The translations under genes were made by a program, and so were the position numbers. The notes under the pieces were generated by a model. It did not search any database. It had not been told where the DNA came from and saw only the letters and a program-made list of their open reading frames with translations. Of a DNA stretch of 64,000 nucleotides, positions 21,712-35,200 are shown piece after piece (position 1 is the first letter of the stretch; each line of letters starts with the position of its first letter). Location of the stretch: assembly GCA_902806565.1 (NCBI GenBank), contig CADCXA010000006.1, forward strand, positions 496,001 to 560,000, read 5' to 3'. This stretch comes from Hypoxylon rubiginosum (taxonomy: Eukaryota; Ascomycota; Sordariomycetes; Xylariales; Hypoxylaceae).

Positions 21712-23139
21712 TTTCGCCGGCTTCTACTTGTGACCTTCGTGGTGGGTGATGCTAGAGACTTTATCTGCTAGAGAACGGAGGCTGGGATAAGTTGAGATGA
21801 GTAAATGAACTGGCAACAGCTCTAGTTCCAAGCCCCAAATCCGGAGCTACGTCAGCGAGGAAAACCGACCGCGTGGCCCGCAACCTTTCGGAAGTAGCCG
21901 AGACACGGCCCCGCGATTTACTATGTATGTACGGCGTCGATTCGTTGCAGCATGCAGACTTTTTCTTTGACAGCTCGCAACCGTTAATAGGGCGTGGCCT
22001 TGTATACTAGTCCTATATGTATATAAAGCCTCCAATATGTAAGTTGTGAGACCGACGTGAGAACATGTATGTGTATGTAGGCGCCTTAGAAACTACATGA
22101 TATGATATATTCTCGGGATTGGTTACGCCAATAGATTAGAGCTGCTTGTCAGCTTGTATGCTCGTGACAACTCCTCCACACCCTTCGTCACTAGCCCGAA
22201 TTACGACGAAACTCTTTCCTAAACCGCTCATCTTGTCCTACATGTTCCTTGGCTTACTGCTTGGATGGATTCTTCTGAAGAAAAGAAAGAAACCAGTGAG
22301 GTCGTAAGATTGAATATTCAGTACAAATACATACATATCAGTAGAATAAAAAGCTCGGATCCTTGAAACATTGATAGGTAACCTCTTGAAACAAGGGGAC
22401 TGCATGTTTCAAACGGGGTGACAGCGGTTAATATAACGTAGAAGACCACTTTTCCCAGCCGCACTGGGCAGGCGAACGGACTGTACGAATACGACCCCAT
22501 CCAAGAACACGATACATACCTGGTAGTAGACATATGCAAGTAGAGGCGGACGGCAGGGCCAAGGAATTACCTGTCCACCCAACCAGGTTCTAGTAAAAGG
22601 TCAACTCGAACGGAGCCGAGGGAGCTAGGGCGAGATGGGAAATGGAAGTGGAAGTGGAAGTGGAAGTGGAAGTGGAAGTGGAAGTGGAAGTGGAAATGGA
22701 GGGAGGCAACTTTCAGACGGGCTGACGGGAAGAAAGAATCGAATCTCGAGTAGCGCACGGGATGTCAGGGTCCCGAAACGTTAGATCGAACATTTTCGCA
22801 TCTCCATCTCCGTATATAGCCTCGCCCTACCTCTCCTAAAACCCAATAATAACCAATATATTTCTAGAGAACTGCGCGACTTTTATTTCCTAGGTTTTTG
22901 TCATTATCATATCTCTCGCGTAATAGTTACCCCCCTACAGCCGACTGGACAGAGTCTAGAGCGCCGAGCTTTGTTCGCATACATCTAATACTTCTATTCC
23001 TTTATAACATTAACATCTTTTTTGGGTCCACCTTAAAGCTGATTGAAACGTAAAATACTGGTGCTGTTGACTATTGTGCTGCAGACCTCTTGCGCAGACT
23101 CAGGCACTACGCCTATAACCCCCCTTGCGCTGTGTCGCA
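21712..23139. other. Divergent intergenic region (MOT1-like / P450)
   Basis: About 1.43 kb between two divergent start codons. It holds the hexanucleotide repeat at 22644-22697 (listed separately) and otherwise no supported feature. Both promoters should lie here. Confidence 0.5.
22644..22697 (+). repeat. (GGAAGT)n hexanucleotide microsatellite
   Basis: About eight perfect GGAAGT units are followed by one GGAAAT unit. The complementary strand contains TTCC blocks. It lies about 450 bases upstream of the P450 start. A minus-strand frame of His-Phe repeats through it is an artefact. Confidence 0.95.
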
Positions 23140-25233
23140 ATGCTCTCTACGATATTGTTGCTGCTAGGTCTAGCAGTTTTATATTGCTCGTTTAATATAA
23201 TATCTGGGCTCAGATCTAACATCGCAGCCGCAAAACGATCTGGTCTACCCTACTTCTTAATCCGTAAGTATATGAGACGAAATAGAGTTATCTGGCTATT
23301 ATCTGTTTTATGCCTATATCTCATACCTATATCTCTCAATGAGAACTAACATGTCCGTGTTATAGCAATTAGCCCATGGAACCGAATAGGGCAAATCTTT
23401 AACAAGATCTGGGTTCCTTTGTTTAAAAAGTTCCCGCGCAAATACTGGCAAGATGTTGAGTTGTAAGTCATCCAAGCCCTTTTCATTCCTAGGACTCGAC
23501 CATCTAACCCGTTTCGGATCAGCATATTGAATACCAACTGGCAATATCAGGAGAACCACAAAGTGTTCGCCAGACTTGGAGATGCATTTCTTATCGTCTC
23601 GCCGGGGAAAATTATATGTTTCACGGAGAATGCAGAGGCTCTTCACCAGATTACCTCCAAACGGGAGGCATTCCCAAAACCCACCGAAGCATATGCTATT
23701 CTCGGCCAGTACGGCCAGAACGTAGTGACGCTCGAGGGTGCTCAGTGGCGTATGCACCGCAAGATCACCTCTGCCTCGTTCAGTGAGAAGAACGCCTCTC
23801 TGGTCTTCAGGGAGTCCATCAGCCAAACCCTAGGTCTAATTAACATTTGGCTTGGCCCCGATGGTCTCGGCAACAAGACGTTCAAGACGATCGAGCAAGA
23901 CACGGCATCGCTTATGCTCAACATTATCGCCAACATCGGGTTCGGTCTCAAAATTCTTTGGCCCGGCCAGGAGTTTCCCGCTGATGCTGATCCGAGACTG
24001 GCCAAGTATGCGACTCAGGAGGCGCCCGAGGGACACACGATGAGTTTCGTAAATGCGTTGGCGCGTACTCTGGATTATCTCATTCTACTTCTCGTCGTGC
24101 CCAAGTGGATGCTTAGAATCGTCCCTAGCAAGCGTGCGAAGGTGGCTCTAGAGGCAGAGAGTAACTTTGTGGGATATCTCAACGAGTTTCTGCAGGAGAA
24201 GATCGAAGACGTACGGAAGGGTAACAGCGCCGAAGGATTAGATATAATGGGTTCGCTGGTCCGTACGAGCTACGGACAGCAGCCGGAGAACGAATCTGCA
24301 TCTCCGGGATCGGGCAAAAAGGGACCCCAAATCGAGCGGCTTTCGGATTCGGAGATTATTGGTAACGCCTTCGTTAATATCGTGGCGGGACACGAATCCA
24401 CAGCCAACGTCCTCCATTTCGCCCTTGTCGAGCTAGCTACCAACCCGGCTTCCCAGAGGCGACTACAGCAGGACTTAGATAGCATACTAGGCGACGCCGA
24501 CCCAAAGACGTGGGATTACGACGCCAAAATGAACTTCCTGCTTAGCTCGATGGTGGGTGCGTCCGTCAACGAAACCCTGCGCTTGGTCCCGCCCGTGGTC
24601 GACATACCGAAGATGGTGTCTCCGAACCAGGATCAGCCTATCACCATCGAGGGAGAAAAGTACTTGCTGCCCCGTAAAGCGACGATCGGCATGGTGGCCG
24701 TCGCCTCGCAGCGGAACCCGAGATACTGGCCGACCAAGCCCAGCAAGATCACCGACGCCGAGACGGACATCGACGACTTCGTGCCGGAGCGGTGGCTCCA
24801 GACGGAATCGACCAAGAACGAGAGTACCAAAGTAGAAGGCGCAGATACGGAAGACTTCGGCGGCTACGCCGGATCCGACACCAGCGCGCAATTATACCGT
24901 CCTCCGCGAGGCGCCTTCATCCCGTTCTCGGACGGCGCGAGAGCTTGTCTCGGCAGGCGCATGGCGATCGTGGAACTGGTATCGGCGCTAGCGGTCATCT
25001 TCCAGAAGTACAGCATGGAGCTCGCGGTAGACGAGTGGGCAAGCGACGAGAAGGTCGAGGGTATGAGCAAAGATGAAAAGGCGAGGGTCTATAAGATGGC
25101 ACAGCAGCAGTCGAGAGCAACGGTCAAAGGGGCTACAAGTATGATCACATTGAAGCTGCACGGCAACAAGTATGTCCCTGTTAGAATGGTGAGGAGGGGC
25201 GAGGAGAGATTTGTCGATTGGATGGATTTATAG
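23140..25233 (+). CDS. Cytochrome P450 monooxygenase
   Basis: Exons 23140-23263, 23366-23462 and 23523-25233 give 643 residues. The N-terminus is a single hydrophobic anchor (about residues 2-24), typical of microsomal P450s. The I-helix has AGHEST at about 362-367, the K-helix ExxR is ETLR at 424-427, and the haem ligand is C549 in FSDGARACLGRR. All the essential motifs are intact. The protein belongs to the fungal group whose N-terminus reads SGLPY..IP..PWNR, but I cannot assign a CYP number or substrate. A low-complexity acidic insert of about 35 residues sits just before the haem loop, and a charged loop (DEWASDEKVEGMSKDEK) follows the haem region. It is alone, with no biosynthetic backbone gene next to it, so a secondary-metabolite role is not supported. 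It needs a P450 reductase encoded elsewhere. Confidence 0.92.
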
Positions 25234-26240
25234 AAGAGATGGCATATCATATCATATCGTTACAGCATTCAAAGGTTTTCATGTTGCATAGATGAAGAAA
25301 GAAGCTATAAAATCACATCACAAATGAGAGGACGAGGATGAGGGATTCTCACGCTTTCGAACTAACCTTGGACGCGTCCTATCCCTAATTGAAGCAGCAG
25401 TCATACATGACCGTATACCTATAGTATTATTTGTAGGCACCGAATGCCTGAGAGTCAGCGATTTCTCATTCTCACTTTAACCCCTCGATAGAGGATTTGG
25501 ATTCCCCAGCCACTCGAATTTCTGCAAGACCAAAAGAGATTCATAAGATTCGAATTTGCTTGTCTCCACACGAGTAAAATGGGACAATGGGACGATGACA
25601 CCCTCGACGAATTCAACGGAGCAAATAACAACCTGGGCGATTCCTATTCGGTGTACCGTAGACCAGCCTCTCATTTTCCCAATATTGACGTAGCAGCAGA
25701 AGAGAGAAGTACTTGTCTCATACTGATTAGGTGAGAAAGGTACATCTTGGCCTTCAAGGCAGATACTCCTCTCAGGGCAAGCCCCCCTAGCAAAGCCCAG
25801 CAGAGCCCACCTTGGGCAGCTCCTTGAAGCTTTTCCAACTCCCGCACCTCGCACCTCTTGACCTGCTGCACACACGTAAACCGTAAACAGAAGAAAACAT
25901 AAACAACCCAGAGGCGCACCGCCATCCCAGCCTCTTTTCCCTCCACACCACACTACCGCAACTTAACGCAACACGCAACACGCAACACGCACGCGCCCCC
26001 TCGCAACACGGTGCAATCTTCCCATTTTACTACATAATCTTTTATCATCAACCCCTTCAATAAGATACCCAAATACCAAATACCGGTTCCCCCGGTGCAT
26101 CACGGACCACTTGTTGGCAATTCGCTTGAAAATCATTGCATCTTGGTCGCCTACTCCGCGCGACCCCATTGATATACCAATCATCCTCATTTACAGGATA
26201 CAGAAAAAAAAGAAGCATATCCCACCGCCTGCACCCAAAA
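25234..26240. other. Intergenic region between P450 and SAP-like membrane protein
   Basis: About 1 kb with no convincing coding sequence. It includes a repeated CGCAACACGCAA-type tract near 25968-25995. It should contain the promoter of the downstream gene. Confidence 0.45.
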
Positions 26241-27590
26241 ATGTCCGGTGCCAACAGTTGGCTGCAGAGGCAGCGAAAGACCGACCTGACCGAGCTCGCT
26301 CAGCACACCGGTCTCAAGAAGTATGTTGAAAAAAATTAAGAATGAAATCTTCATAAATCGTCTTTTGTCTTGGAATGTTTCAATTGTAATCGCGTATATT
26401 CCGTGTCTTTGTTTGGCGTGGGCAATAGCGTGGTTGTATACACAATAATAGCATACAATTACATCACTCACTCTCCCTCTCCCTTCTGTCTGGAATGCGG
26501 AATCGCGCCAAAAAGAAATCGTCAGCGCGCCGTCCCGAGACAAAGGACCACATGGCTAACACGTTTTTGTCTTTGTTCGCGCGTTTAGCTACGAATCGCT
26601 AAAGAAATCCGAGCTCGAGCTTGCCCTGGACGAGTATCTAGCCGAGAACTCGTCCACCTTCTCGTCCGATCCTAAGCTCGCCAACTACTACTCGAGTCGC
26701 GCAAGAACCGTCGGGTCTCCCGTCAAGAGGGATGTCGTCGACGGCCCCGGAGAGAGGCTAAAGGTCGCGAGACGACGAGCTACCAAGGCCGCCGAAGAAG
26801 CCATCACGCCAGAGTAAGACGCGACGCGATTTACGAATTGGCTCAACACGTCTGCTAACATTGTTCTACTAGATCGGAAGAGGAGCCTACGACTACCTCC
26901 GCTGCCCTCGTGCGCACTCCTGGCCGCGCCCTCTCCCTCGCCAGCCGCATCCCGCTCCCTGCGACTCCTGCCGACGTCGCCGAAGCTGTTGACCGCTCTA
27001 CGTTAGCTGTGCGAACACACGTCGCGTCTCTATACAAGGAGTCCGGCATCACGGAAGCGACCCACGCGACGCGCGAAAGCCTGTCGACCGTCGCATCGGT
27101 GCTCCTCATCATCTCCGCGTTCGAGCTCTGGTTCCTGCGCCCCGAGATCCTGGCCGACCGCTACGCCTTCACCATCCCCGCCGTCTCCTTCCTCGGCACC
27201 AAGGACTTCCCCGTCTTCGTCCCGGACATGTTCCTACTCCTCACCTCGTCCTTCTGGTCCCCCGCCCTCCTCTGGGCCTTCACGAGCGCCGTCCTGCCCA
27301 GCGTCGCCGGCTACTTCGTCAACCTGACCGTCGGCTCCCACCCCAACGCGCGCGTGACCCGCCGCTCCGCCCCTCCCGCGGACAGCGTCGTGGACCCGCT
27401 GACCTTCAGCATCGCCAAGGCCCTGATCTCCTACGTCGTGTACGGCCAGGGCATCACCTTCGGCGGCTGGGTAGACGAGACGTCTATCGCGCGCATCAAC
27501 ACGGCCATATTCGGCGGCTACAAGGGCGTCCTGACGGGCACGGCCATCACCGGCATCTTCAGCATCTATGACGCGGTACTAAAGAAGTAA
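26241..27590 (+). CDS. Membrane protein with N-terminal SAP/LEM-like domain
   Basis: Exons 26241-26320, 26589-26813 and 26873-27590 give 340 residues. Splice phases join LKN|YESLKK and TPE|SEEEP cleanly. Residues about 12-45 (RKTDLTELAQHTGLKN then KKSELELALDEYL) look like a short helix-extended-loop-helix fold of the SAP/HeH/LEM kind, which in other proteins binds DNA or chromatin factors. A basic segment follows (VKRDVVDGPGERLKVARRRATK, about 73-95). Hydrophobic stretches at about 173-190, 220-254, 278-294 and 322-339 predict a multi-pass membrane C-terminus. The layout of a chromatin-type domain plus membrane anchor suggests the inner nuclear membrane or ER, but this is inference. I do not recognise a named ortholog. 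Confidence 0.8.
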
Positions 27591-29874
27591 ACAGAGGAAG
27601 AGCCACAAGCCAACGACTAGCAGCAGCCGCCAGAAATGCATACTAACGTGTTTCGATTGCTCTCTTAGACGCGGAGTTGTAATATCCGGTTCATACTTCC
27701 TACTATTCTCTTTGCTCACCGAATACACCACTCACACAATACGCACACATCAACTGCATACCTATCTGTCAATTGCCGCCCCAAACCCGGCCAAACCACA
27801 CATTATTTCTCATTGCGGGGATATTCCCCCCCTGAAGACGGCGTTTTCAAATGGCGTTGGCGGCGTTCTGTGGCGTTCGGCTCGTCTCCATTCGCCTGAT
27901 ACCAGCCGCTTTTTCCCGGCCGCCACTTTATTCCTCCTTGATTTTTTTTTTCTTTTTCGGTCATCACCGGTCGCCGGGCCACTTCTGACTTGCTGATTCG
28001 GTCATGCCGGATTGATAAGTCTTGAAACATATTTTCCCATCACTGAAGTCTTTTCGAACATTTACGGAGGTCTGGTTTGCAAATTGGCTTCCCTATTTGA
28101 AGTAAGACGGACCTCTTTTCATGGAACACGGAGACGCGCGATGAATGAAAACTTGCTTATAACGGATTTGCTTTCGACTTCGAGTTCGAAGTCCTCCCTT
28201 TTTACTCCCCCGTTTTTTTATATTCTGCGCGGCACCATCTGCAACGCTTGGAGACGAGTGACGAGAGTACGTTGCTCGGTGGCGATAAGGGTGGTTCACG
28301 GTGGTTCTTGTCCATATGGTATCTAGTTTTCGAGATGGCAAAAGGGGAAAGGGGGAGCCAGGGGAGTAAGGGGATAAGCGGTATCTTCTCTCTCTTCCTC
28401 CCACATTCGCATGATGAACCAGACGGGCAGGTTAGGCAGGCGGACCTTTTCTCTGGACCACTTCCTGAGCTCGCTACCGTCTTCGTAGCACACGAGGGGA
28501 TATGAAGGATAGGAAGGGGGCGTACGGAGGGAGGGTTCTAGATGCCGAAACGGATGGATACGAGTGGTACGAGGACGAGGACAAGGACGAAAGTGAACAA
28601 CGGCTTGGTTGACACGATAGGAATATACTTTGCGAATGTTTTTTTTCCCTGTTTAACTCTCGAATGCTGAGATCTTTTAACGTGATACTGTCAGTATGCC
28701 TTAGCGGTCGTCGTGCTTCTACAGTAGCCCCCTGCTTGTCCTACCCCCTTCCATTTGCCCCGTGCGTGCTAAGTAATATGATACACGTGTCAAGGTGTTC
28801 AGGCTCGTGGATGACATTATACATACCTATCCAGCTTCGTTTTCGGGCCAAATTAAACCATTGAGTATCACGACCAGCGTTTTCTACGTCCTACGTAGTA
28901 GTTCTGGCATCCACCAGAAGAAGCACACCTTTACCGCGTCTCTCTTCATTCCATTTCAACATTTTCTCTAGCTACAGACCAAACCCACCAACGGGGGTTG
29001 AGTAATAGTTCAGAATGAAGGCTTCGGTATGATGTAGCAGCATGATATATGCTTTGGTAGATGACGAACTAGATTGCTAGCCAGCTGCTAAGACAAGATT
29101 TATTATGTCCATTAATTCTAGTATTCTAGTACTATAATATGTACGCAAAGCCTGTGTAGCCTTCGTGGTCCCCTGCAATTGTTACCTTCTGCCACCGTAG
29201 GGCTAGCACATACAACTGAGTTGATGCGTTAGATAGCCCGGATATGGATAGGCCATCAAACACACAAATAGTCCCTGGCATCACCGACACATCACCAATT
29301 ACAGCAAGGCAGTTTACATAGCAAAAGCTCTTTTCTTGTTATTACACTATATACATAACTGTTGACACTACACATCTCTTTCATGTCTGTGTAACACCCA
29401 ACTCCGTGCGGTTTAGGATCCTTTATTAGGTTTCTAAACTTTCCTCAATGAGAAGCCGGTGTAGGTGAAAAAATGGGGGGGAGGGACCGTGTTCAATGTT
29501 TCGTCGTGTGAATTTGTACAAGATGGGAGGCTGTATGTCGAATGAAAAACGACAACACAGCAAGGTCATGATCGAAAAAAAAAAGGTTGAGCGTTTCTTT
29601 GCTCAACATGCGTAATGCAAGAGACCGACCTGTGCACTGGGAGAAAAAACCGGACTCCTCATATGCGAACGCCTCAAATATGCTTTGTGCTCGTAGTACC
29701 CTGTACTAGGCGTGATGAATGATCTCTTTCGTGGGTCCTTTCCTTCGATGTCCTAGTGCCCGTTCGTCCATTCTATGTGTCCATCTGGTTTGGTCATTTG
29801 CCGTGTTTCGACACATGCCCTCTAATCTGTTCCTGCACAAAAGAAAACTTCCTCCGCGCACATTAGTATTAGTT
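27591..29874. other. Convergent 2.3-kb gene-free region
   Basis: It lies between the stops of two convergent genes. Open frames here are short and none resembles a known family. Contains homopolymer runs (for example near 27941-27958, 28640 and 29576-29584) and ordinary AT content. I see no RNA gene. Confidence 0.45.
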
Positions 29875-32282
29875 CTATTCCTGCTCGGCAGGGTTTTCCC
29901 ATTTGATGGGGTGCACCAGCATGCTGCGTAGACACAGACGTCCGGAGTTGCTGGGATTTTCCTCCTCTTTTGGTCCGCCTCTCTTGGTACCCTCGCCGGC
30001 ACGGCCGCCATTATCGCCCCTGCCATCCATCTGGGCATAACCAAGCCAACGGCGCCATAAGAGGCCGGCAAATTCACTATTGTAATACCAGGTTGTTCCC
30101 TTGTGGTTATGCTCGTTCGTCAGGTCGAATGGGGAGCCATGGCCACCCGAGGTATGGTCTTTGCCACCGTTGAAGGCGTTCTCGATCTCCTGCTGAGGCC
30201 ATCTGCGATCCAAGTATACCGGATGGGGAGCATAAACAGCCTTCAACCCATGGTGTAGGGCCATGGAAGGCGGGAACATCTCGCTGAACATACTATGATG
30301 CAGACGCCATGTCTCCTCATGCATCACCCTCAGAAGTCGACGGGACAGTCGAGACGCAGTTACAATAGCGCATCTTCGTGGTGGTTTCTGGTACTGCTTG
30401 TCGTAGCCCGTCACATCGCCCGCAAAGACCCAGCCGGACTCATCTGCATCAAAGAGCGGGTTAAGCGTGATCAGGTCTGCGTCTTCTCCGACTCCGCATT
30501 GTGTCATATCCGATCCAGTAGCACAACTCGCTGGTAGGAATATTTCACCTTCTTCGAGGCCGGCCTTTCCAGTAAAAACCACCGGGCCCAAGATTGGTCG
30601 TTTCCCCGATGCCTGCGTCTCATGCTCGACGAGATCTGTGAAGTTCTCCCAGCTTCCATGCAGTCCCGGGACGTAGTATTTGCTTGCTCGTTCCCACATG
30701 CCTTGTCGGCTCTGCTTTGCGCCCCATTTACCCAGCCTGTCGAAGAATTCGTAGTAGGAACCAGTCCACCGCATATCCATCTCCCAGTTCCAGAAGTGAG
30801 CGTACTCGGGGTGCATCATTGCAAAATGCTGGAGCGGCATGTGTGCAGATCGGTAAACCCCGTGGATATCCCCGTTGGATGGGTTCTCAAAAGTCTCGCC
30901 AAAGTTACCGGGATAGTACAACTTCATCTGAGCCTCGGACCAGAGAGTACAGAGTCCATGAAATTCAGGTGGGACATTAACATCGAGAATGTTCTGGACT
31001 GTTGCCGGGTCTGCCCAGATAGGAGCGTTGTTATCGCGGACATGCAGAAGAAAGTGAACGTCGTATTCACCACCCGATCTCAGGTTCAGCTCACTGATCA
31101 TGGCGCGGAAGTTGAGGAGAGCATGACTCGTCCACTGGAAGCCGACGTAAGTTCGAATCACCACGGCTATGCGATCCATCCTCTGTCGACCAGCCTGGGC
31201 CAGTTCGAAATCTCGGGTCTCATTGCCAGTAAAGAATCGACCTTCGTTAGTCTTATAGCAACGTTCTTGTGCAGCAGCCCAATCGACATCCTCGTAGTTG
31301 ATCTTGCCGGACTTCTCCCAGACTGTCTCACTACCTTCGTGTTCTGTATCGAGGGCTTCACCCGTCCCACCAAGCTCCAAGTCATAGCCAAGGCCATACG
31401 GACCGTACCGACCGAATCGGTCAAAGCAGACATCTTCCCGGATTCCCAATAGGTTGTATGATCCGATGGCCGCATTCGGCTGGCCTTGAGGAACGCCATT
31501 GTATGCATAAAGATCTGGAGCAGGCACCTTGCTGTCTTCGTCAATGTAGCAGCGCTTCACTGGAACATACTTCTTCAGATACTCTTCGGAGTCGTAAGCC
31601 GGTTGGGGCACGTATGCGCTGGGCTTCGGGAGCTCAGAGTGGTGAACAGTAGGCGAAGGCTCCGATGCGCGAATAGTAGGCGACACCTTAGGATATTCCG
31701 GTCTATATTCCGAGAATGGCACAAGTGCTCTCAGACCGTTGTAGTATCCATCGAGGCTATGGAATTATTATTAGCAATCTATCCTACTCAACCCAACCTC
31801 ATAAGAGTAATATGTGCGACTTACTGTTTATATCTTAACCAGTGTGGCCCATTCACGTTCTCGGTTGAGACCTCCTCTTCCTCCTCTTCTTCATCCAGTA
31901 TTTCCTGGTCTTTCTCTTCGTCGTTCTCCTGTGTCTCTTCTACTACGTCCTGGAATGAATCTTCATCGTTATCCTGTTTCTGGACGCCCGCAATTTTGGG
32001 AACTTGAGTGTTGTCAGCCTCAAGCTTGCTCCCATGTACTAGATCCAGGACATCTCGAGATCTTGCTGTTAGTCGCGGGTTGAATAGGGTGATCGACAAG
32101 AGGACGATGACGACCAAGGTCCATATTACTACTCTTCGATAGAGACAATGACCTAATAAGGCCTTGACTCTGAACTTGGGCTTCGGTTTCGTAGAGACGG
32201 GCAAACATAGCTCGCTCTTTCGGGCCATTAAGCCGGGAAATGAACCCGATTTCCGGGACACGTAACTGGATATTTGGTCCAT
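29875..32282 (-). CDS. DUF3405 glycosyltransferase-like type II membrane protein
   Basis: Two exons on the minus strand, 31825-32282 and 29875-31756, joined as RYK|HLDGYYNG to give 779 residues. The N-terminus is cytosolic and basic, followed by one membrane anchor at 51-67, then a very acidic luminal stem (D/E-rich, about 100-145). The large C-terminal domain matches the fungal DUF3405 family: RCYIDEDSKVP near the start, IAVVIRTYVGFQWTSHALLNFRA-like beta strand region, YAHFWNWEMDMRWTG, and LSRRLLRVMHEETW near the end. The EMD/DxR cluster resembles a nucleotide-sugar and metal site. The layout is that of a Golgi type II glycosyltransferase, but no substrate is known for the family as far as I can say. 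Confidence 0.85.
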
Positions 32283-35200
32283 AGTCCAGCGGTGGACTTA
32301 GAAGAACCAGGAATCTCGGGTGGAATGATCAATGCTCAGCATCGAGAATATCAAGTTTCCAATTCTAGGACATTAGTTGAGTTGTGGAGGAAGACAGTTC
32401 TTCCGCGAGCCGTTTCTTAGTCGTGAGTGCTAGGTGGCGACCGAAGACCTATAGCCGATAACCTTTGACTCAACAAGATGACTTTGCCAACTGGACCCAG
32501 ACGCAAAAAATTCGGATGAGACTACCTTCGATCTTGTCTTGCAACCCCTGCTGATAGGATTAGGACGCCGTTGGCTTGTTGGCCTGTTGGCTGGAGCTTC
32601 TCGAAGCGAACAAGGCTGCACGGCGTAGACAGGCAGACAGGCAGACAGGCGAGAGGTTAAATTTGGATGTGGATCCAAGTGAACAATTGAATGAGTGAAC
32701 GAATTGAAAATGAATTTGTAGTTATTATTAGATGGGATAGAAAAAAGAGTGATCTTCCCAGACGGTGTGAGTATCGTGTTCTGTAGGTGTAGGAATGATG
32801 AGGTCGGCGTGTGCGTGTGTGCGTGTGAGAAGGATGGAGGGCGTTGCGGTTGTTATCGTCTGATGAAACACGCCGCCCTACAAGGAAGTGGAAGTGGTAG
32901 TAATGGAGAAAGAAACTAGAAACCAGGAAAAGAGGGAGGGAAAAAAAGAGTGAGTAAGGGAAGAAAGAGTCGGCGCCTTTTTGGTAATTGTTTGTTCGTC
33001 GACGATTGCTTTGACTCGGTTGCGAGTTCCAAATAACAGTGGGCTTGCAGGCTAGAGAAGATGGAAGTATGGAAGGCACGACCCGTAACAACCCAGCAAC
33101 ACTTTGAGATACGTACATGTACCTACTGTACCGTACTGTAGTACTTGCAGGTTCGCCGCAAAGAAAGGGGGGGAAAGGAGACAGAGAATGTCGATCTCTG
33201 GTTTTCTTTTTTGGCTCGTGGCTATGACTGAATTTCAAAAAAACGTGGATCGAATGCGAGAATAGCCAGAGTAAAGGCAGAACACAGTATAATAAAATAC
33301 AATCTGATACATACTTTTCGGTTTGTTCCTGGACGCCTGTGCTCAGACCGTTACATGATAAAAAAAGCTTGCCCGGACTCCCAAGCTCTCCCAAGCTCTC
33401 CCAAGCCCTCCTTACTTCACCCAAACTCCTAGTCATGCATGCATTGGTATCGACAAACTCTCTCGGCGTCACCAGGGATGTTGACTACCACATCTAAGCC
33501 TATTTTCCCTGACTATGTAAAAGTGATGGTGCTGTGGTATGACGAGTCCACAGACGTGTGGCATGTAGGTCCGCATTATGTCTTACCAAAATAATCATCT
33601 TCATAAGTAAACTGGGCCTGACGAGATGTTGCTAAATGGGTGACTATGAAAAACTTTGTCATGAGTGCTATTCGTATCACTGATGAGAGTGCGGCCATGT
33701 ACTTGCGAGTACTCCATTTTGACCTTGTCAGTTTTATGTGTTTGAACGAGTCGCAATAATTGCCATTGCCATTGTGTTTGTTCCATTGTATATCGTCTTT
33801 TCTCGCTTTGTACGGCGACTTCTTTACAAGGCAGTATGTATTAAAAAAAAAAAAACATGATCTGGAATTTGGGGTGAGGCTTGAAAAATGAGGTCCCAAC
33901 GCCAAGAACAAGGGTACAGGGGAAAGGGTACCATGGGTCCGTGGACCCCAGGTCTTGCTGGTCTTGTCAGGGCCCCATGCAAGCTGGCTGGCTGGCTGGC
34001 AAGCTAGGGCTTGCTAGGTTCAGGGGGGATACAGGGCATTTCCCCCCCATGTTTTATCGCCGCGTCTAGCGTTACAGACGGTGTGGCTCTCGTCAAATAA
34101 CCTTTTCGAAATCTATCATCGGGCTCTTAGGGCCAAGTCATCGGAAACGCGCATCGCAAGAAGGCAACTGCACTGCCCCAATTGGTTCTCCTATTTCTTC
34201 TAGCGACAGCTACCCAGCTGCCTTAGTCAGTTCCCAAGCAGCCCAGTCCATACAACCAGACAACCTACAAACGTCTAACCCTTAGGAATTTGTTTCAAAG
34301 GAGATAAGCCCTACGTCATTATTGCCAAGCATTTATGGCCCATCTGCATCTGCCCCATTTGCATACTCTCCATCAAGCATCAAGCCAATCTTCTTCACAT
34401 GTTCGACACGCTACACGCTACACGCTACACGCTACACGCTCCATCTCTCTTGTCATCTCTGCTCTTAATTGTCCAAGTACATGGTCACACACTGTACGAT
34501 GCATAACGGTAAGACGGCGAGGTGTCTGGGTGTATGGTATTACCAGGATTGCATGTAGGTCTTACCCGTGCAAGCGTTGTGTGAGCCTCAATTTTCATAA
34601 ATTCGTTACGCCATCATATGTATGAGAGATATTCTCAGAAAACCCCCCAAAAAGTTCCTTGTCGCCGTTGGTCTCTATTTCCGGGAGCAAGGATTATATG
34701 TGAGCGATCGACATGACTGTGGGATTCGCTAAAATTGCGTGGTAGCCAGTCGACTACCGACGATCTTGATGCTTCCCGCTGATGCCAAGCAATGAGACCG
34801 TTCGTGGAATCAAATCGCCAAGGAAGCACAACGTGAGATTTGACCTGAGACACGACGGCCCGGCCACTAAACACCACTGCCCTGACTGCCCTGAGCTGCC
34901 TGACTACCAAACTTGGATTAGACGGGCTACGACATAACCTTTTAAGGTGTGAGGTACACGTAGGTAACTCTCCTTCTTCCTCTTTGGGTCATTGTACTAC
35001 CTTCTCTCGTCTCTCAATGGGCAATTCGCTTCTCTGTGGCTTCTTCACCTTCTAAACCAATGAAACTATTAGGTACTTGAATTCAAATTTCAACTCTTCA
35101 AGACAAAGACATCACGAGAAGATGAAATTACGCTACAATTCCTAGTTGGTATTGACGTCAATGAAGACTCTGGAAGCATCTAATATCCGGCTCTCGTGTC

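Noticed and set aside
22644..22697. Possible CRISPR-like array
   Set aside because: It is a simple hexanucleotide repeat without spacers in a fungal genome.
22567..22758. Minus-strand frame with a His-Phe repeat
   Set aside because: It is a direct translation of the GGAAGT microsatellite with no other coding support.
25477..25953. 158-residue minus-strand frame between P450 and the SAP-like gene
   Set aside because: It has a hydrophobic N-terminal stretch but no family resemblance and no splice support; probably chance.
32657..33472. 271-residue minus-strand frame upstream of the DUF3405 gene
   Set aside because: It is low complexity with no domain and lies where a promoter and leader are expected.
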